Origin: Methylobacterium sp. E-066 | Lineage (GTDB): Bacteria; Pseudomonadota; Alphaproteobacteria; Rhizobiales; Beijerinckiaceae | NCBI RefSeq assembly: GCF_022829635.1 | Contig: NZ_JAKSYO010000044.1 | Location: 1-52,106, forward strand | DNA: 52,106 nucleotides | Reading direction: 5' to 3' | Shown: positions 34,383-43,440 of the stretch, in pieces | Numbering within the stretch: position 1 is the first letter of the stretch | How the letters are laid out: each line of letters starts with the position of its first letter | Made by a program: the position numbers and the translations under genes | The notes under the pieces: model-generated | Databases searched by the model: none | The model's input: only the letters and a program-made list of their open reading frames with translations | What the model was told of the DNA's origin: nothing

Positions 34383-35459
34383 TTATTTGGCGCGGACGCG
34401 CGGCCGTTTTTTCGGGGTTGTCGCTGCCTGCTTCACTCGAAGGGCATTGGCTGCCTCTTCAGCGCCCTTCGGCAGCGCGCCACCTGTTGCATGATCGAAA
34501 TGCCGGAGCATCGTGGTCATCATCCTGAGCCTGTAGGGGATCGGTTTCCTTCCCTTGTTCCGATCCTTCCACATGGCCACGATACGATCGCTGAGCTGCT
34601 CGACGGGGATCCGATTGCCCTGCGCATCGCAGCCATCGACCATGCCCAGGTCGCGAACGACATCCATGAGGAAGTCGATGTACGGGCTATAGCTCCGCTC
34701 CGTCATGCCGATGGCCGCAGGTGCACCCGTGAAGGCGGACCGCCAGCCGTCTCGCAGTGCCATGATGTCCACGAGGGGGCTTCCGGTGACCTGGCGGCCG
34801 TCGACCTCGAAGGCGATCGGCGCGTCTTCGAGAAACACCGCCTCGGCAGCCTCCGAGCGCCAGAAGTAGTCCGGGATGGGGGTGACACGCCCGCTGTCTT
34901 CGAGCGCCACAGCGCTGAGGCTCTTCTCGGCGAGTGCCTGTCGGAAGCGGGTTTTGGCGTCGTCCTCGAAGTCGGGAAAGGTCATGCCGAAGCCCTCTGG
35001 AAGAGGCGAAAGGGCACGCAGTAGGCCACCATTTAAGCTACGACGGATGTTATCGGGGGAAAGGCAGGTGTTGTATGGCGGTCGAAGCGTCAGGTTGAGA
35101 TGATAGAATGGATCCGGCCCGCTCGACGAAGAGTTTTCCAATGGTTTACTGAATGGGGCGTCATATATATCTCGGAATGCAATTCGAACCGCATCATATA
35201 TATATGGATTGATAGGCTTGGCTGGGCTCGGGACAATCTCCAGAGCTACTGCTACCAGTTCGTGCCGAATTACACTATTCGATCCAACTTTGCGTGTTTT
35301 TCCGTTGTTACAGCTAGCAATTGGCAGAAAATATCTTTCGAAATATTCGTCTCTAGGAGCTTCAGAAAGTTTATTGGTCTGATCGTATAAGATGCTTGCG
35401 ATGAGAAAGACTGTCGCGAACGAGACAGGAACGTGGTTGCGAGGGACAAGGAGGGGCAT
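34383..35459 (-). CDS. Hypothetical protein, 358 aa
   Basis: I do not recognise this protein. It is soluble, with segments PEGFGMTFPDFEDDAKTRF, TPIPDYFWRSEAAEAVFLED and a basic C-terminus (PKKRPRVRAK). The first third of the gene (35060-35459) is markedly more AT-rich than its surroundings, with rare codons, suggesting foreign origin or that the start lies further inside. It lies upstream of the AlpA operon, with 128 bases between them. Confidence 0.6.
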   Translation of the reverse strand: MPLLVPRNHVPVSFATVFLIASILYDQTNKLSEAPRDEYFERYFLPIASCNNGKTRKVGSNSVIRHELVAVALEIVPSPAKPINPYIYDAVRIAFRDIYDAPFSKPLENSSSSGPDPFYHLNLTLRPPYNTCLSPDNIRRSLNGGLLRALSPLPEGFGMTFPDFEDDAKTRFRQALAEKSLSAVALEDSGRVTPIPDYFWRSEAAEAVFLEDAPIAFEVDGRQVTGSPLVDIMALRDGWRSAFTGAPAAIGMTERSYSPYIDFLMDVVRDLGMVDGCDAQGNRIPVEQLSDRIVAMWKDRNKGRKPIPYRLRMMTTMLRHFDHATGGALPKGAEEAANALRVKQAATTPKKRPRVRAK

Positions 35460-35681
35460 CGGAAGCAGGCACCGGCTATGGGGCCATCATGGTCCGCGAT
35501 ACCGTCTTAACCCCCTGTTCCCTGCCGAGCACCGAAGCGTAGCAGCTGTACGCTTGTGGATATCTATGCGGGCATGGTCACCAGGATGCCCGGGCTCTGC
35601 CTCGCCGGCAATCGTGCGACGGACACATGGGTTTAGTCTCGATGGTCACGAGCCATGCGGGATCCTGCATGGCTGTCATCC

Positions 35682-36563
35682 TCAGACGGGCGGTGGCAAT
35701 CGGCGTGTTAGCGATCGCAGCAGCTCGCGCGAAGATGAGGCGATCGTGTTGCTCGACCGGGCGAGTTCCCAGTTGACCCTTCGAATTGAGGTATCGTGTG
35801 TGATGTGCACGATTTGGTTGAGGTCAGCCATGCCGTAGGACGCGATAGCAACATCCGGTGCGATCGGTAGCGAGAGTTCCACCTCCGGATCACCGAGATC
35901 CATGCGACCGCTTGGTGACTTCAGTCGAACGACCGGAAGGCTGGCCAAGGCGAATTGCCGGTCGGGCCGGGGGATGTGTATTACCGTGAGCCCTCGTGTG
36001 TAGAGTGCTTCGAGAACACGCGGCGAAAGCGTCATCAGAGACTTCATTCGCGCAGAGTGTTGGAGGTCCTCCAGGTTGTCTGCCGAGAGGTGCCGTTCCC
36101 GATCTTCAGGCGGCATTGGGCCGTTGGCGTCCTCCCAGGCAGCGATTAACCCCTCGGCAAAGGTCTCCATAGATTCATCGAGAGGAATGCCTCGGAAGAA
36201 TTCCGGGCACCCCTTGAGCTGGACGTAGAGGAAGAAGAGCAGGAGCACCCTCTCCTCACTCGTTAGGTCCCACCTGCCGCCAGCGCGGACGTGCTCGACC
36301 ACGCGATCAAGGACCGGTCCCGCAGCGTTCTCGACATGCCCGAGCGTCCGCTCGACTAGAGCGCTTGGTGAACCATCCGGACCAGCCACCGTATAAAGGT
36401 GCCGTTCTTTGAAAATTCCTTTCGGCGTGCTGCGGAAGAAACCGCGCTCCGGCCTTCGGCGGTCGTGGACCCACAGCATGCCGCGGTGGTCGACAAACCG
36501 CTTCTGCAGCATCTCCGGAATGAAGTGCTGCCCCGCCGGAAACCCACCAGGAGCGCCCGACAT
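35682..36563 (-). CDS. DUF4238-like protein, third gene of a coupled cassette
   Basis: This 293-residue protein starts MSGAPGGFPAGQHFIPEML and continues QKRFVDHRGMLWVHDRR, which fits the DUF4238 pattern (histidine-containing HxxP near the N-terminus, then a KRF..D segment). The rest is helical and soluble. DUF4238 proteins have no established biochemistry. The ATG overlaps the upstream stop as TAATG (36563), so expression is tied to the DUF2442/HTH protein. The upstream-extended frame to 36782 is only antisense-like read-through of that gene. Confidence 0.75.
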   Translation of the reverse strand: MSGAPGGFPAGQHFIPEMLQKRFVDHRGMLWVHDRRRPERGFFRSTPKGIFKERHLYTVAGPDGSPSALVERTLGHVENAAGPVLDRVVEHVRAGGRWDLTSEERVLLLFFLYVQLKGCPEFFRGIPLDESMETFAEGLIAAWEDANGPMPPEDRERHLSADNLEDLQHSARMKSLMTLSPRVLEALYTRGLTVIHIPRPDRQFALASLPVVRLKSPSGRMDLGDPEVELSLPIAPDVAIASYGMADLNQIVHITHDTSIRRVNWELARSSNTIASSSRELLRSLTRRLPPPV

Positions 36564-37075
36564 TACGCTGCGCCCACTCGGCTCACCCGGGGCGGCCGTC
36601 CAGCCTTCCGAGGGCGGTAGTGCGCTTGCAGCAGGATGGGGTCGCGCAGCGCTGCTCTGCACGACATCGAGACCGACGCCGGCACCGTGTTGGCCCCTGC
36701 CTTGTAGGCGTTCCACGTGCTGAGCGAGATGCCAAGGAAGTCGGCGGCCTCTTGGTTCGAGAGGCCGGCCGCCGCCTGCCAAGCCGCAGCTTCCTCGTGG
36801 CCGAACCGCCGCTGCTCATCCGCCAGGAGCCGCAGATGGTGGGCGTCGATGGCAAGATCCCCATCCTCATCCCCCCATTCGACCGAGGCGCCGTGATCCC
36901 CAAGGCGGGCGGTCGCGAACACCGCCGCGTCCTTCAACGGGGCTAGAACTTCTCCGCCCGTGGCGATCCATCCGGTAAGGTTCACGCGGTCGGACGGGCC
37001 ATCGCGCCACATCACGCCAAGGACAGTCGGGCCGAGGCGCGAGATGGTGGCGATGCGGGGTAGCGGCTTGGTCAC
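36563..37075 (-). CDS. DUF2442-HTH protein, second gene of the cassette
   Basis: This 170-residue protein has a DUF2442 domain (about residues 20-85: LTGWIATGGEVLAPLKDAAV, VEWGDEDGDLAIDAHHLRLL) and a C-terminal helix-turn-helix (LSNQEAADFLGISLSTWNAYK). The start is GTG 37075, placed by a GAGGAGG site five bases upstream that also contains the end of the preceding gene. DUF4160-DUF2442 gene pairs are widespread and have been suggested as toxin-antitoxin-like; the HTH would allow self-repression. Confidence 0.85.
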   Translation of the reverse strand: MTKPLPRIATISRLGPTVLGVMWRDGPSDRVNLTGWIATGGEVLAPLKDAAVFATARLGDHGASVEWGDEDGDLAIDAHHLRLLADEQRRFGHEEAAAWQAAAGLSNQEAADFLGISLSTWNAYKAGANTVPASVSMSCRAALRDPILLQAHYRPRKAGRPPRVSRVGAA

Positions 37076-37085
37076 GGAGTCCTCC

Positions 37086-37328
37086 TCAGGCAATCGGAAA
37101 TCGGGTGTTGGTACGGTTCCACTCGGCCGCGATGGCGGCGTGGTTCGCGGCGGCCCAGGCCAGCGCTTCGCGCTCGATCTTGCCTGGGAGTGAGCCAGCC
37201 ATGATCCGGAGCGTGGCGATCTCCACCAGGGCCTCGTCGTCGGGCGTAAGCACGTGGAAGTGCGGCGGCAGGTGGTCGTTGGCGTAGACGCGGACGATGA
37301 CGCTTCCGAACTGGTAGAGCTTGCCCAT
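37086..37328 (-). CDS. DUF4160 family protein, first gene of the cassette
   Basis: This 80-residue protein matches DUF4160: IVRVYANDHLPPHFHV, then EALVEIATLRIMAGSLP and AAEWNRTN. The HLPPHFHV motif is the family hallmark. It is followed after ten bases by the DUF2442/HTH gene. Its stop lies within the ribosome binding site region of the next gene. Its function is unknown; it may be the partner in a toxin-antitoxin-like pair. Confidence 0.9.
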   Translation of the reverse strand: MGKLYQFGSVIVRVYANDHLPPHFHVLTPDDEALVEIATLRIMAGSLPGKIEREALAWAAANHAAIAAEWNRTNTRFPIA

Positions 37329-37360
37329 CGCTACGCCTTGCTGACTACAGAGAAACATAG

Positions 37361-37373
37361 TCCGTTAAACGGA
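37361..37373. promoter_or_regulatory. 13-bp palindrome upstream of the DUF4160 cassette
   Basis: TCCGTTAAACGGA (6-bp arms, one centre base) lies 33 bases upstream of the DUF4160 start, and a degenerate second copy (CATCCGCTAAAAAGATGG) follows at about 37388-37405. This is a good candidate operator for the HTH encoded by the second cassette gene. Confidence 0.6.
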
Positions 37374-37504
37374 TGTCAACAATACCCCATCCGCTAAAAA
37401 GATGGGTTTATTGATTGGGGGGCTCAGCAATTTGGTGGTGGCGCCCGGGACCACCGACCACGCCACGCCGCCGGCCAGCCAGTGCGTGCGTGCGGAGCAG
37501 GATC

Positions 37505-38185
37505 TCACAGCGTCGGCGCTGCGAGCGGAGGCGAGACCCAGAACAGCAGGCGGCAGGTTTTGCGACCGCCCTCCTCTTGGATGTGGCCGCCATCCCGACA
37601 CCTCACGATGGCCGTGCGCGCGTCGTTCCATTCCATCAGCTCGCGCCAGAGCCGGGCGGTCTCGGGCCCGTTGCGGAATGCCGCCCGCAGTCCCGCCTCC
37701 GTCTCGGCGATCGCCCCGCGCGTCGTCGTCACGGCAGTCCACCAGCCGCCGGCCGCGCCCATCGCCAGGGCTGCCACCAGGCCGATCGACACCAGGGCGG
37801 CGGTGCGGCGGTCCATTGCTCGCACCCGACCCGCGAAGGCCGTTGCCGAGGCATCGGCCAGGGCGGTCGACAGGCTGGCGACGGTGGCGGTCTCGGTCGC
37901 CCAGCACTCTGCGCGGAACCGCGCCGCCGCGGCGTCGGCGGTCTCGCGTCCCTCGGCGAGGAGAGAACGCAGCTCGTCGACCGTCGCCGCGTTCGCCGCC
38001 ACCAGCGCATCGGTGCATGCGTCGAGGTGATCGGCATGCACCGCCAGCCCCTCCGTGAGAGGGCAGAGGGGATCACCGGGTTGGAGCCCGGACGCACGTG
38101 CCGCCTCGCGCAGCGCGTCGCCCGAGCTCGCGGGCTGGCCCCCAGAAAGGGCCTGCCCCGGAACCAGCATGGCGCCCCGGGTCAC
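37505..38185 (-). CDS. Mobilisation-region membrane protein with coiled coil
   Basis: A protein of about 226 residues with one TM helix (TAALVSIGLVAALAMGAAGG) preceded by a long helical Ala-rich region (ANAATVDELRSLLAEGRETA). The GTG at 38185 overlaps the upstream stop (GTGA); ATG 38170 is an alternative. Similar membrane proteins sit next to MobF relaxase genes in alphaproteobacterial plasmids, where they are of unclear role. It ends the leftward mobilisation operon. Confidence 0.75.
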   Translation of the reverse strand: MTRGAMLVPGQALSGGQPASSGDALREAARASGLQPGDPLCPLTEGLAVHADHLDACTDALVAANAATVDELRSLLAEGRETADAAAARFRAECWATETATVASLSTALADASATAFAGRVRAMDRRTAALVSIGLVAALAMGAAGGWWTAVTTTRGAIAETEAGLRAAFRNGPETARLWRELMEWNDARTAIVRCRDGGHIQEEGGRKTCRLLFWVSPPLAAPTL

Positions 38186-38979
38186 GGGAGCCACTCCAAC
38201 ACGGAAGCGAAATTGGCTTCCATCCGTCGGAGCCAGATCGCGACTTGCTGAGCCTTCCAAGGACCGAGCGGGCGGCCCTCGGCCGGTGCGTGGCCCTGCG
38301 CGGCCGAGAGGAAGGTCAGTCCCGTCCCCTCCAGATCAGGCGCCGGTTCGAGCCGTGGCATCGCGACGAGACGCGCACCCCGGGCGACCGTGGCGCCGAA
38401 CACGGGCTGCGTCTGGATGGTCTCGGAGAAGGCCGCGTGCGCGGATCGACCGACCGGCACGACGCCTTCGTTCAGCACCAGGATCGTCGCCGGGCTCGCG
38501 AGGAGACCGCCCTCCTCGACGCTCTGGAGGTAAGTCGCATCGTCGATGGACGGTCCGAGGAGGTGCACCACCACCACCTCGACACCCAGGCCCATGAGCC
38601 ACGGCAAGAGGTCCATGTCGCGGGCGACGCCCTTCAGGATGAGATCGCCACCGCCCAGATCGAGCAGGGTGTCGTGCCCTCCGGTGAGCAGCCCCTCGAC
38701 GAGACCGGCGACCCAGCCTCGCACGTCAGCGTCGTCGGCCGAGGGCGGGCTCACGGCACCCGGGAAGAAGCGCACGAGGGTTTGGTTCGTCCTGTCGCCG
38801 TCGGCGGGGATGACCGGCCGGCCGGCGTTCGCGGCGCGATCGATCATCCATCGCGCCAAAAGCGTCTTCCCGCGGGAGCCGCGGCCGAGCAGCAGAAACA
38901 GCTTCGGGCGGACATCGACGGTCGGCGATGGTGCAGCGACAGCTTCGTCGAGGCGAGTGGCGGTCTTGGCCTTCGTCAT
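38182..38979 (-). CDS. P-loop ATPase of the mobilisation operon
   Basis: This 265-residue protein starts with KLFLLLGRGSRGKTLLARWM, a deviant Walker A (GRGSRGKT) like ParA/MinD-type ATPases, then VIPADGDRTN and DTLLDLGGGDLI as the Walker B region. It ends in a helical tail. The ATG overlaps the upstream stop (ATGA at 38976-38979). A role in relaxosome positioning or plasmid location during transfer is inferred from context, not shown. Confidence 0.8.
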   Translation of the reverse strand: MTKAKTATRLDEAVAAPSPTVDVRPKLFLLLGRGSRGKTLLARWMIDRAANAGRPVIPADGDRTNQTLVRFFPGAVSPPSADDADVRGWVAGLVEGLLTGGHDTLLDLGGGDLILKGVARDMDLLPWLMGLGVEVVVVHLLGPSIDDATYLQSVEEGGLLASPATILVLNEGVVPVGRSAHAAFSETIQTQPVFGATVARGARLVAMPRLEPAPDLEGTGLTFLSAAQGHAPAEGRPLGPWKAQQVAIWLRRMEANFASVLEWLP

Positions 38980-39503
38980 GGGGTCGGATCCTTTTCGTGG
39001 ACCGGGCGCATCGGCACCGGCTGCGGGTGGCGCGAGGGTTGAGACGGCAGTGGCACACGGCTGGCGCTCATGCCGGCGAGGACGGCCGCGATGTGCTCGG
39101 TCGCCTCGACGGCGCCGGCCGGCGTCCCCGCGATCGGCGCGGCGGCGGGAGCGGGCGGGGGCCTGACCGGCATAGACGCCGGAGCGGATGCGATGAGACG
39201 GACACCGGGGACCAGTTCACCCGGAGATGGGCGGGCGGTCGCCTCGGCCTGCCGCCCCGCGGCCACAGCTTCACGCACCCGTCGCCAGGTCCTCGATGCG
39301 GTGTCTCGGGTCAGGGGCCGGCCATGCTCATCCGTCAGACCGAGGTCGGCGAAGGCGCAGAGGGCTGCAGCCCATTCCACGCGGCCGGTCCCGATCTCGC
39401 GCACCAGCTCGTCGTGATGCCGGGTCATCCACGGGGAGAGCCTTCGATCCCCTGCCCGGGCCCGCGCGAAGACGGCGGCGATTCCTTTGTCGTGGCGGGG
39501 CAT
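38976..39503 (-). CDS. Mobilisation accessory DNA-binding-like protein
   Basis: This 175-residue protein is helical at the N-terminus, with a helix-turn-helix-like segment (WAAALCAFADLGLTDEHGRP followed by TRDTASRTWRRVREAV), then a Pro/Ala-rich tail. It heads the leftward operon next to the relaxase gene, divergent from it. It may bind the transfer origin; that is inference from position and the basic helix. Confidence 0.7.
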   Translation of the reverse strand: MPRHDKGIAAVFARARAGDRRLSPWMTRHHDELVREIGTGRVEWAAALCAFADLGLTDEHGRPLTRDTASRTWRRVREAVAAGRQAEATARPSPGELVPGVRLIASAPASMPVRPPPAPAAAPIAGTPAGAVEATEHIAAVLAGMSASRVPLPSQPSRHPQPVPMRPVHEKDPTP

Positions 39504-39709
39504 CAGGGTGCCCTCTCCCGCTGGAGGAGAGGGGCAGTATGGGGCCCGGAGCGGTGCCGCATCCGGGGACGAGCGGGGCGCGGGGAACGGGTTTCAGCCC
39601 CTACAGACCAAGGCACCCATAGTGCTCGGGTGAGCCACGCTGCGCGGGTGGTACAATCCGAATCGTCGGCCGGCGCGAACGCCAGGGTCGACCCTCGGAG
39701 ACCTTCACG
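39504..39709. promoter_or_regulatory. Divergent spacer of the mobilisation genes, candidate oriT
   Basis: These 206 bases lie between the leftward accessory operon and the rightward relaxase operon, a usual place for an origin of transfer. A hairpin CCCTCTCC (39511-39518) / GGAGAGGG (39526-39533) and further GC-rich repeats are present. No nic site could be identified by eye. Confidence 0.45.
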
Positions 39710-40021
39710 GTGGCGGAGCAGGAAGCCCTCGGGGCGCTGTTGGTGGCGGTGTCGGACCTGCGCCGCGAGGTCGGCGCGCTGACCGCCTGCATGGCGCAGC
39801 TGGTCGCCGGCCAGGAGGCGCATACGGCGCTGCTGCAGGCGCTTCTCTCGGCCGTCACCGACCTCGGCGAGGAAGGTGGCGGCGACGGGCTGGCCGAGGC
39901 GCTCGGCCGGATCGCGGATAGCCTGGACGAGCAGGGCGAGACGCTGGCCGGCATGCGCACCGGTCTCGATGCAATCCCTGCGGCCGTGGCGGCAACGCTC
40001 GGCACCGCACGGGCCGCTTGA
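39710..40021 (+). CDS. Small helical protein upstream of the relaxase, 103 aa
   Basis: The GTG-started frame encodes a helical protein with heptad-like Leu spacing (LLVAVSDLRREVGALTACMA and LAEALGRIADSLDEQGETLA), so a coiled coil is likely. It ends 12 bases before the relaxase start on the same strand and would be co-transcribed. It is probably an accessory subunit of the relaxosome. No known domain. Confidence 0.7.
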   Translation: MAEQEALGALLVAVSDLRREVGALTACMAQLVAGQEAHTALLQALLSAVTDLGEEGGGDGLAEALGRIADSLDEQGETLAGMRTGLDAIPAAVAATLGTARAA

Positions 40022-40033
40022 GGAGCCGTCCAG

Positions 40034-43000
40034 GTGCTGACTTACAGGGTCGGATCGGCGGGCGGCCTGAGCGGCGCACGGGCTATGACAGCGCACCTCA
40101 TGGAGCCGACGCTCCCGCCCGAAATGGCGAGGCTCGCCGCCTATTACGGCTGCGCCCCCGGCGCGGCCGATGCGCCATCGGAGGCCTTCACGGTGACGCT
40201 CCCGCGAGTGCGCGAGGATCTGGATCCCGCGCTTGGCCGTCTCCTCAGCCTCGACCCGCGCCGACCGCCGGACGCCGACGCCATCGCCCACCTGCTGGCC
40301 GGACACCGCGCCGACGGCGCGCCCATCCCGGGCCGCACTGAGCGACCGACAACGGTCTCGCTGGCCGAGGAGACAGGGCTCCCGACCGACCGGCTGCCGA
40401 CCGCCGAGGAAGTCGAGCGCGTGCTCGCCAGCCGACATGCCGCGACGGGCGAGGCTCTGCCGACGGAGCGCGTCGGGATACTGCGCGCCCGCACCCTGCA
40501 GCTGCTCGGGGCGACCGAGACCACAGCGGCCGGCGAGGTCCTGGATGCACTCGCCCACGGTCGGCGCGCCGACGGCGGACCGCTGCGCCCCACCGCCTAC
40601 CGCGACGCGGTCACGGCCAGCCGGGCGGCCGTTGGCTACTGTGACCTCTGCTTCAGTGCCGATAAGGCGCTGTCCGTCGCGACGCTCTTGGCACCGACGG
40701 CCGCCGAGCGAGCCGCGCTTCATGCCGTCCACTGCGAGGCGGTCAGCGAGACCATGCGGGCTATCGAGGTGGTGCTCGGGCGGGCGCGGCGCGGCAAAGG
40801 CGGCCGCAGCGGCACCGAGGCCGGGCGCCTCGCGTGGCTGGCGTTCGACCATTGGACCAGCCGGCCCACCGTGGAGATCCCGGACCGGGATGCGGCCACG
40901 GGCGAGGCCTATAGCCACCTCGCCGTCATCCGGGCCGCTGGCACACCTCAGATCCACACGCACGTCTGTGTGCCGGCGGTGGTGCTGACGCCTTCGGGCC
41001 ACGTCGGCGCGCCAGACCTCGCCGAACTGCGGGGGCGTCTGCACGAATGGGGTGCCCTCTACCAAGCCCATGTTGCTACCGGCCTGCGGAGGCTTGGCGT
41101 CGCCGTCGACCTGGATCCGGACACCGGGGCCGCTCGCGTCCGAGCCGTGCCGGAGGCGGTCCGCGCCGCGTTCTCGCGCCGCACCGCCCAGGGCGAGGCC
41201 GCAGCCCGGGCCTATGCCGCCACCCAAGGTCTCGATTGGGACTCTCTCGACGCGCGGCGCCGGGTGGGGCTGCTCAAGACCGGCGTCCAGGGAAACCCGA
41301 AAGCGCCGAAGGTCGACGATGTGGCCGACGTCGAGAGCTGGCGCCGCGAGGCCGAGGCGCTCGGCTGGCAGCCGGCCGGTGTGTCCAATTTGGACAAGGC
41401 GATCCCGCTCCCGACCAGGGCCGAGCGGCTGGAGATCGCCCGCGCCGCCGCGGCACCATTCCTCGAGCGCGACTTTCTCGGCGAGGCGGTTCTCGACGGG
41501 TCCGCGGCCAGGATCGCCGCCGCGCGCGGGTTGGTCGCTTCGGGCGTCGAGGATGCCAGCGAGATCGACGATGTAACCGCGGCCCTGTTGGCGGCCGACG
41601 TCGAGGATGCGGGCATTCCGGCACCCGTGATCGTGCGGGAGGTTCGGGGCGCACGCGGCCGGACCGAAACTCGGCTGACGACGGCCGCGCATGTCGCGCG
41701 CGAGACCCGGCTCGTAGACCTTGCCCGGCAGGCAGCAGCGGACCGCTCGGGCGCCCTTACCGTCGAGGAGGTCGAAGCGGCTGCCGCAGCGACCGCCCTC
41801 GATTTCACCGGCGCGCATGGAGAAGCCCAGGCCGCCGCAATGAAGGCGATCGGCACGGGCGGCCGCGTCCAGCTCCTCATTGGCAGCGCGGGGGCGGGCA
41901 AGACCACACTGATGCGACCACTGGTGTCTGCCTGGACCGCTAAGGGCCGGCGCGTGCACGGCACCGCCGTCGCGTGGCGGCAGGCTGCTGCCCTGGCGGA
42001 TGCCGGGATCCCGCAAGACCAGTGCCTCGCGGTCGCCGCCCTTCTCGCCCGCGTACGAAGCGGTGTGCTGCAGCTCGACCGAGACGACGTGGTCGTGCTC
42101 GACGAGGTGTCGCTCACGTCGTCCAGACAAGCCCTGGAGCTTCTGGAACTGCGGGAATCCTCGGGGTGTGTTTTGCTGGCGGTGGGGGACCCGCTCCAGT
42201 CGCAAAGCGTAGAGGCCGGAGGAACGGTGTCGCTCCTTTCGCGGGCCCTGGGCGGTACGGTCGCCGAGGTCACGAGCACCGTCCGCCAACGCGTCGAACG
42301 AGAGCGCGAGCTCGCGGGTCTCGCGCGCGCCGGCCGGGCGGCCGACGTCATCGATACCCTGCGCGATGAAGGGCGCGCCCGCCTCGCGCCTGGCACCCAG
42401 GCCGACGCCGCGAACGCCGCCGCAGCGCTGTGGTGGGAGCGCGTCCAGGCCGTCGGCGAGGGCGCGATGCTGATGCTCGCCCTGACGCAGGCTGATGCGC
42501 GGCTCGTCGCCGAAGCGATGCGGCGTCGGCGACAAGCGGAGGGCGTGCGTGGGGCGGAGGTGGCGCACCTCGACGCGGTGGATCAGGCCGGGGCGGTGTT
42601 CGAGCTGCCGGTGGCGATCGGGGACCGGGTGCGGCTCTACCGCCGAACCTACGGCCGCGGGGCCGGCCGCGGCGCGCTCGGGGTGAACGGGTCGATCCTG
42701 ACGGTGCAGGGTGTCGAGCGCGGCGGCCTCATCCTGCGCTCCGCCTCCGGCCGCGAGGCGCTCGTCCCATGGCAGGCCCTGCGCGACCGCGAGACGGGCC
42801 GGATCCTGATCGGCCAGGGAGACTGTCTGACCGTGGACAGCGCTCAAGGTGCGACTTCCGACGCTGACTGCTGCCTGGCGCTTCCGCGCGGCTCGGAGGG
42901 GATGGACGCCGGGCGTTTCTATGTCGCCATGTCGCGCCACCGCAGCCTGTCGTGGATCGTGCTCGGGGAGGGCGCCGAGCGCCGGGCTGTGTCCGCGCGT

Positions 43001-43417
43001 AGGCCTCTCGGCGATGCGCGCCCGATCCGGGCGACGGATATCTGGAGCCATGCCGCGGCGGCCTTCTCCCGACGGCCGGCGAGCGAGACGGCCCTCGACC
43101 TGATGGAGCGGGCGCATGTCGCCCGTCGCGCGGCCGAGAGCGTCTTCCGGCTGGGCCTGGTGCGCATCGAGACCCGCCAGGGGCGGGACAAGACCTCGAC
43201 CGTCCTGCCAGCCCAGGCTCGGCGCCGGCTCCTCGCGCGGGCGCTGGTGCCGCTGGAGAAGCGCATCCGGACGCGGGTCCGGGCTCTCGCGGAACTCGCC
43301 GCGCAGGCGGCCTTGGTGGCGGCTCGCATCCGGTACGTCGCCGACACGGAGCGGGCCAAGAGGACGCTGGAGATGCCCCGGCGCCTCCGCCGCGGAGCAC
43401 CCGCCCCGCGGCCCTGA
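40034..43417 (+). CDS. MobF/TrwC-type relaxase-helicase
   Basis: This 1127-residue protein nicks the transfer origin and unwinds the strand. The N-terminal relaxase domain has paired tyrosines (ARLAAYYGC, Y37-Y38), the YCDLCFSADKALSV motif, and the metal-binding His set ending in TPQIHTHV, after LAFDHWTSRPTVEI. A helicase domain of the RecD/TraI type begins around residue 600 with Walker A GSAGAGKTT and Walker B VVLDEVSL. The start is a GTG at 40034 with GAGGAG nearby. No coupling protein or type IV secretion genes are visible, so transfer needs a helper. The antisense open frames across this gene are shadows. Confidence 0.93.
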   Translation: MLTYRVGSAGGLSGARAMTAHLMEPTLPPEMARLAAYYGCAPGAADAPSEAFTVTLPRVREDLDPALGRLLSLDPRRPPDADAIAHLLAGHRADGAPIPGRTERPTTVSLAEETGLPTDRLPTAEEVERVLASRHAATGEALPTERVGILRARTLQLLGATETTAAGEVLDALAHGRRADGGPLRPTAYRDAVTASRAAVGYCDLCFSADKALSVATLLAPTAAERAALHAVHCEAVSETMRAIEVVLGRARRGKGGRSGTEAGRLAWLAFDHWTSRPTVEIPDRDAATGEAYSHLAVIRAAGTPQIHTHVCVPAVVLTPSGHVGAPDLAELRGRLHEWGALYQAHVATGLRRLGVAVDLDPDTGAARVRAVPEAVRAAFSRRTAQGEAAARAYAATQGLDWDSLDARRRVGLLKTGVQGNPKAPKVDDVADVESWRREAEALGWQPAGVSNLDKAIPLPTRAERLEIARAAAAPFLERDFLGEAVLDGSAARIAAARGLVASGVEDASEIDDVTAALLAADVEDAGIPAPVIVREVRGARGRTETRLTTAAHVARETRLVDLARQAAADRSGALTVEEVEAAAAATALDFTGAHGEAQAAAMKAIGTGGRVQLLIGSAGAGKTTLMRPLVSAWTAKGRRVHGTAVAWRQAAALADAGIPQDQCLAVAALLARVRSGVLQLDRDDVVVLDEVSLTSSRQALELLELRESSGCVLLAVGDPLQSQSVEAGGTVSLLSRALGGTVAEVTSTVRQRVERERELAGLARAGRAADVIDTLRDEGRARLAPGTQADAANAAAALWWERVQAVGEGAMLMLALTQADARLVAEAMRRRRQAEGVRGAEVAHLDAVDQAGAVFELPVAIGDRVRLYRRTYGRGAGRGALGVNGSILTVQGVERGGLILRSASGREALVPWQALRDRETGRILIGQGDCLTVDSAQGATSDADCCLALPRGSEGMDAGRFYVAMSRHRSLSWIVLGEGAERRAVSARRPLGDARPIRATDIWSHAAAAFSRRPASETALDLMERAHVARRAAESVFRLGLVRIETRQGRDKTSTVLPAQARRRLLARALVPLEKRIRTRVRALAELAAQAALVAARIRYVADTERAKRTLEMPRRLRRGAPAPRP

Positions 43418-43440
43418 TGATGTCGACCGCACGGCGCCCG

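Noticed and set aside
39503..43432. A 1309-codon minus-strand ORF opposite the relaxase gene.
   Set aside because: Repetitive Arg/Gly/Ala-rich antisense translation; the plus strand encodes the MobF relaxase.
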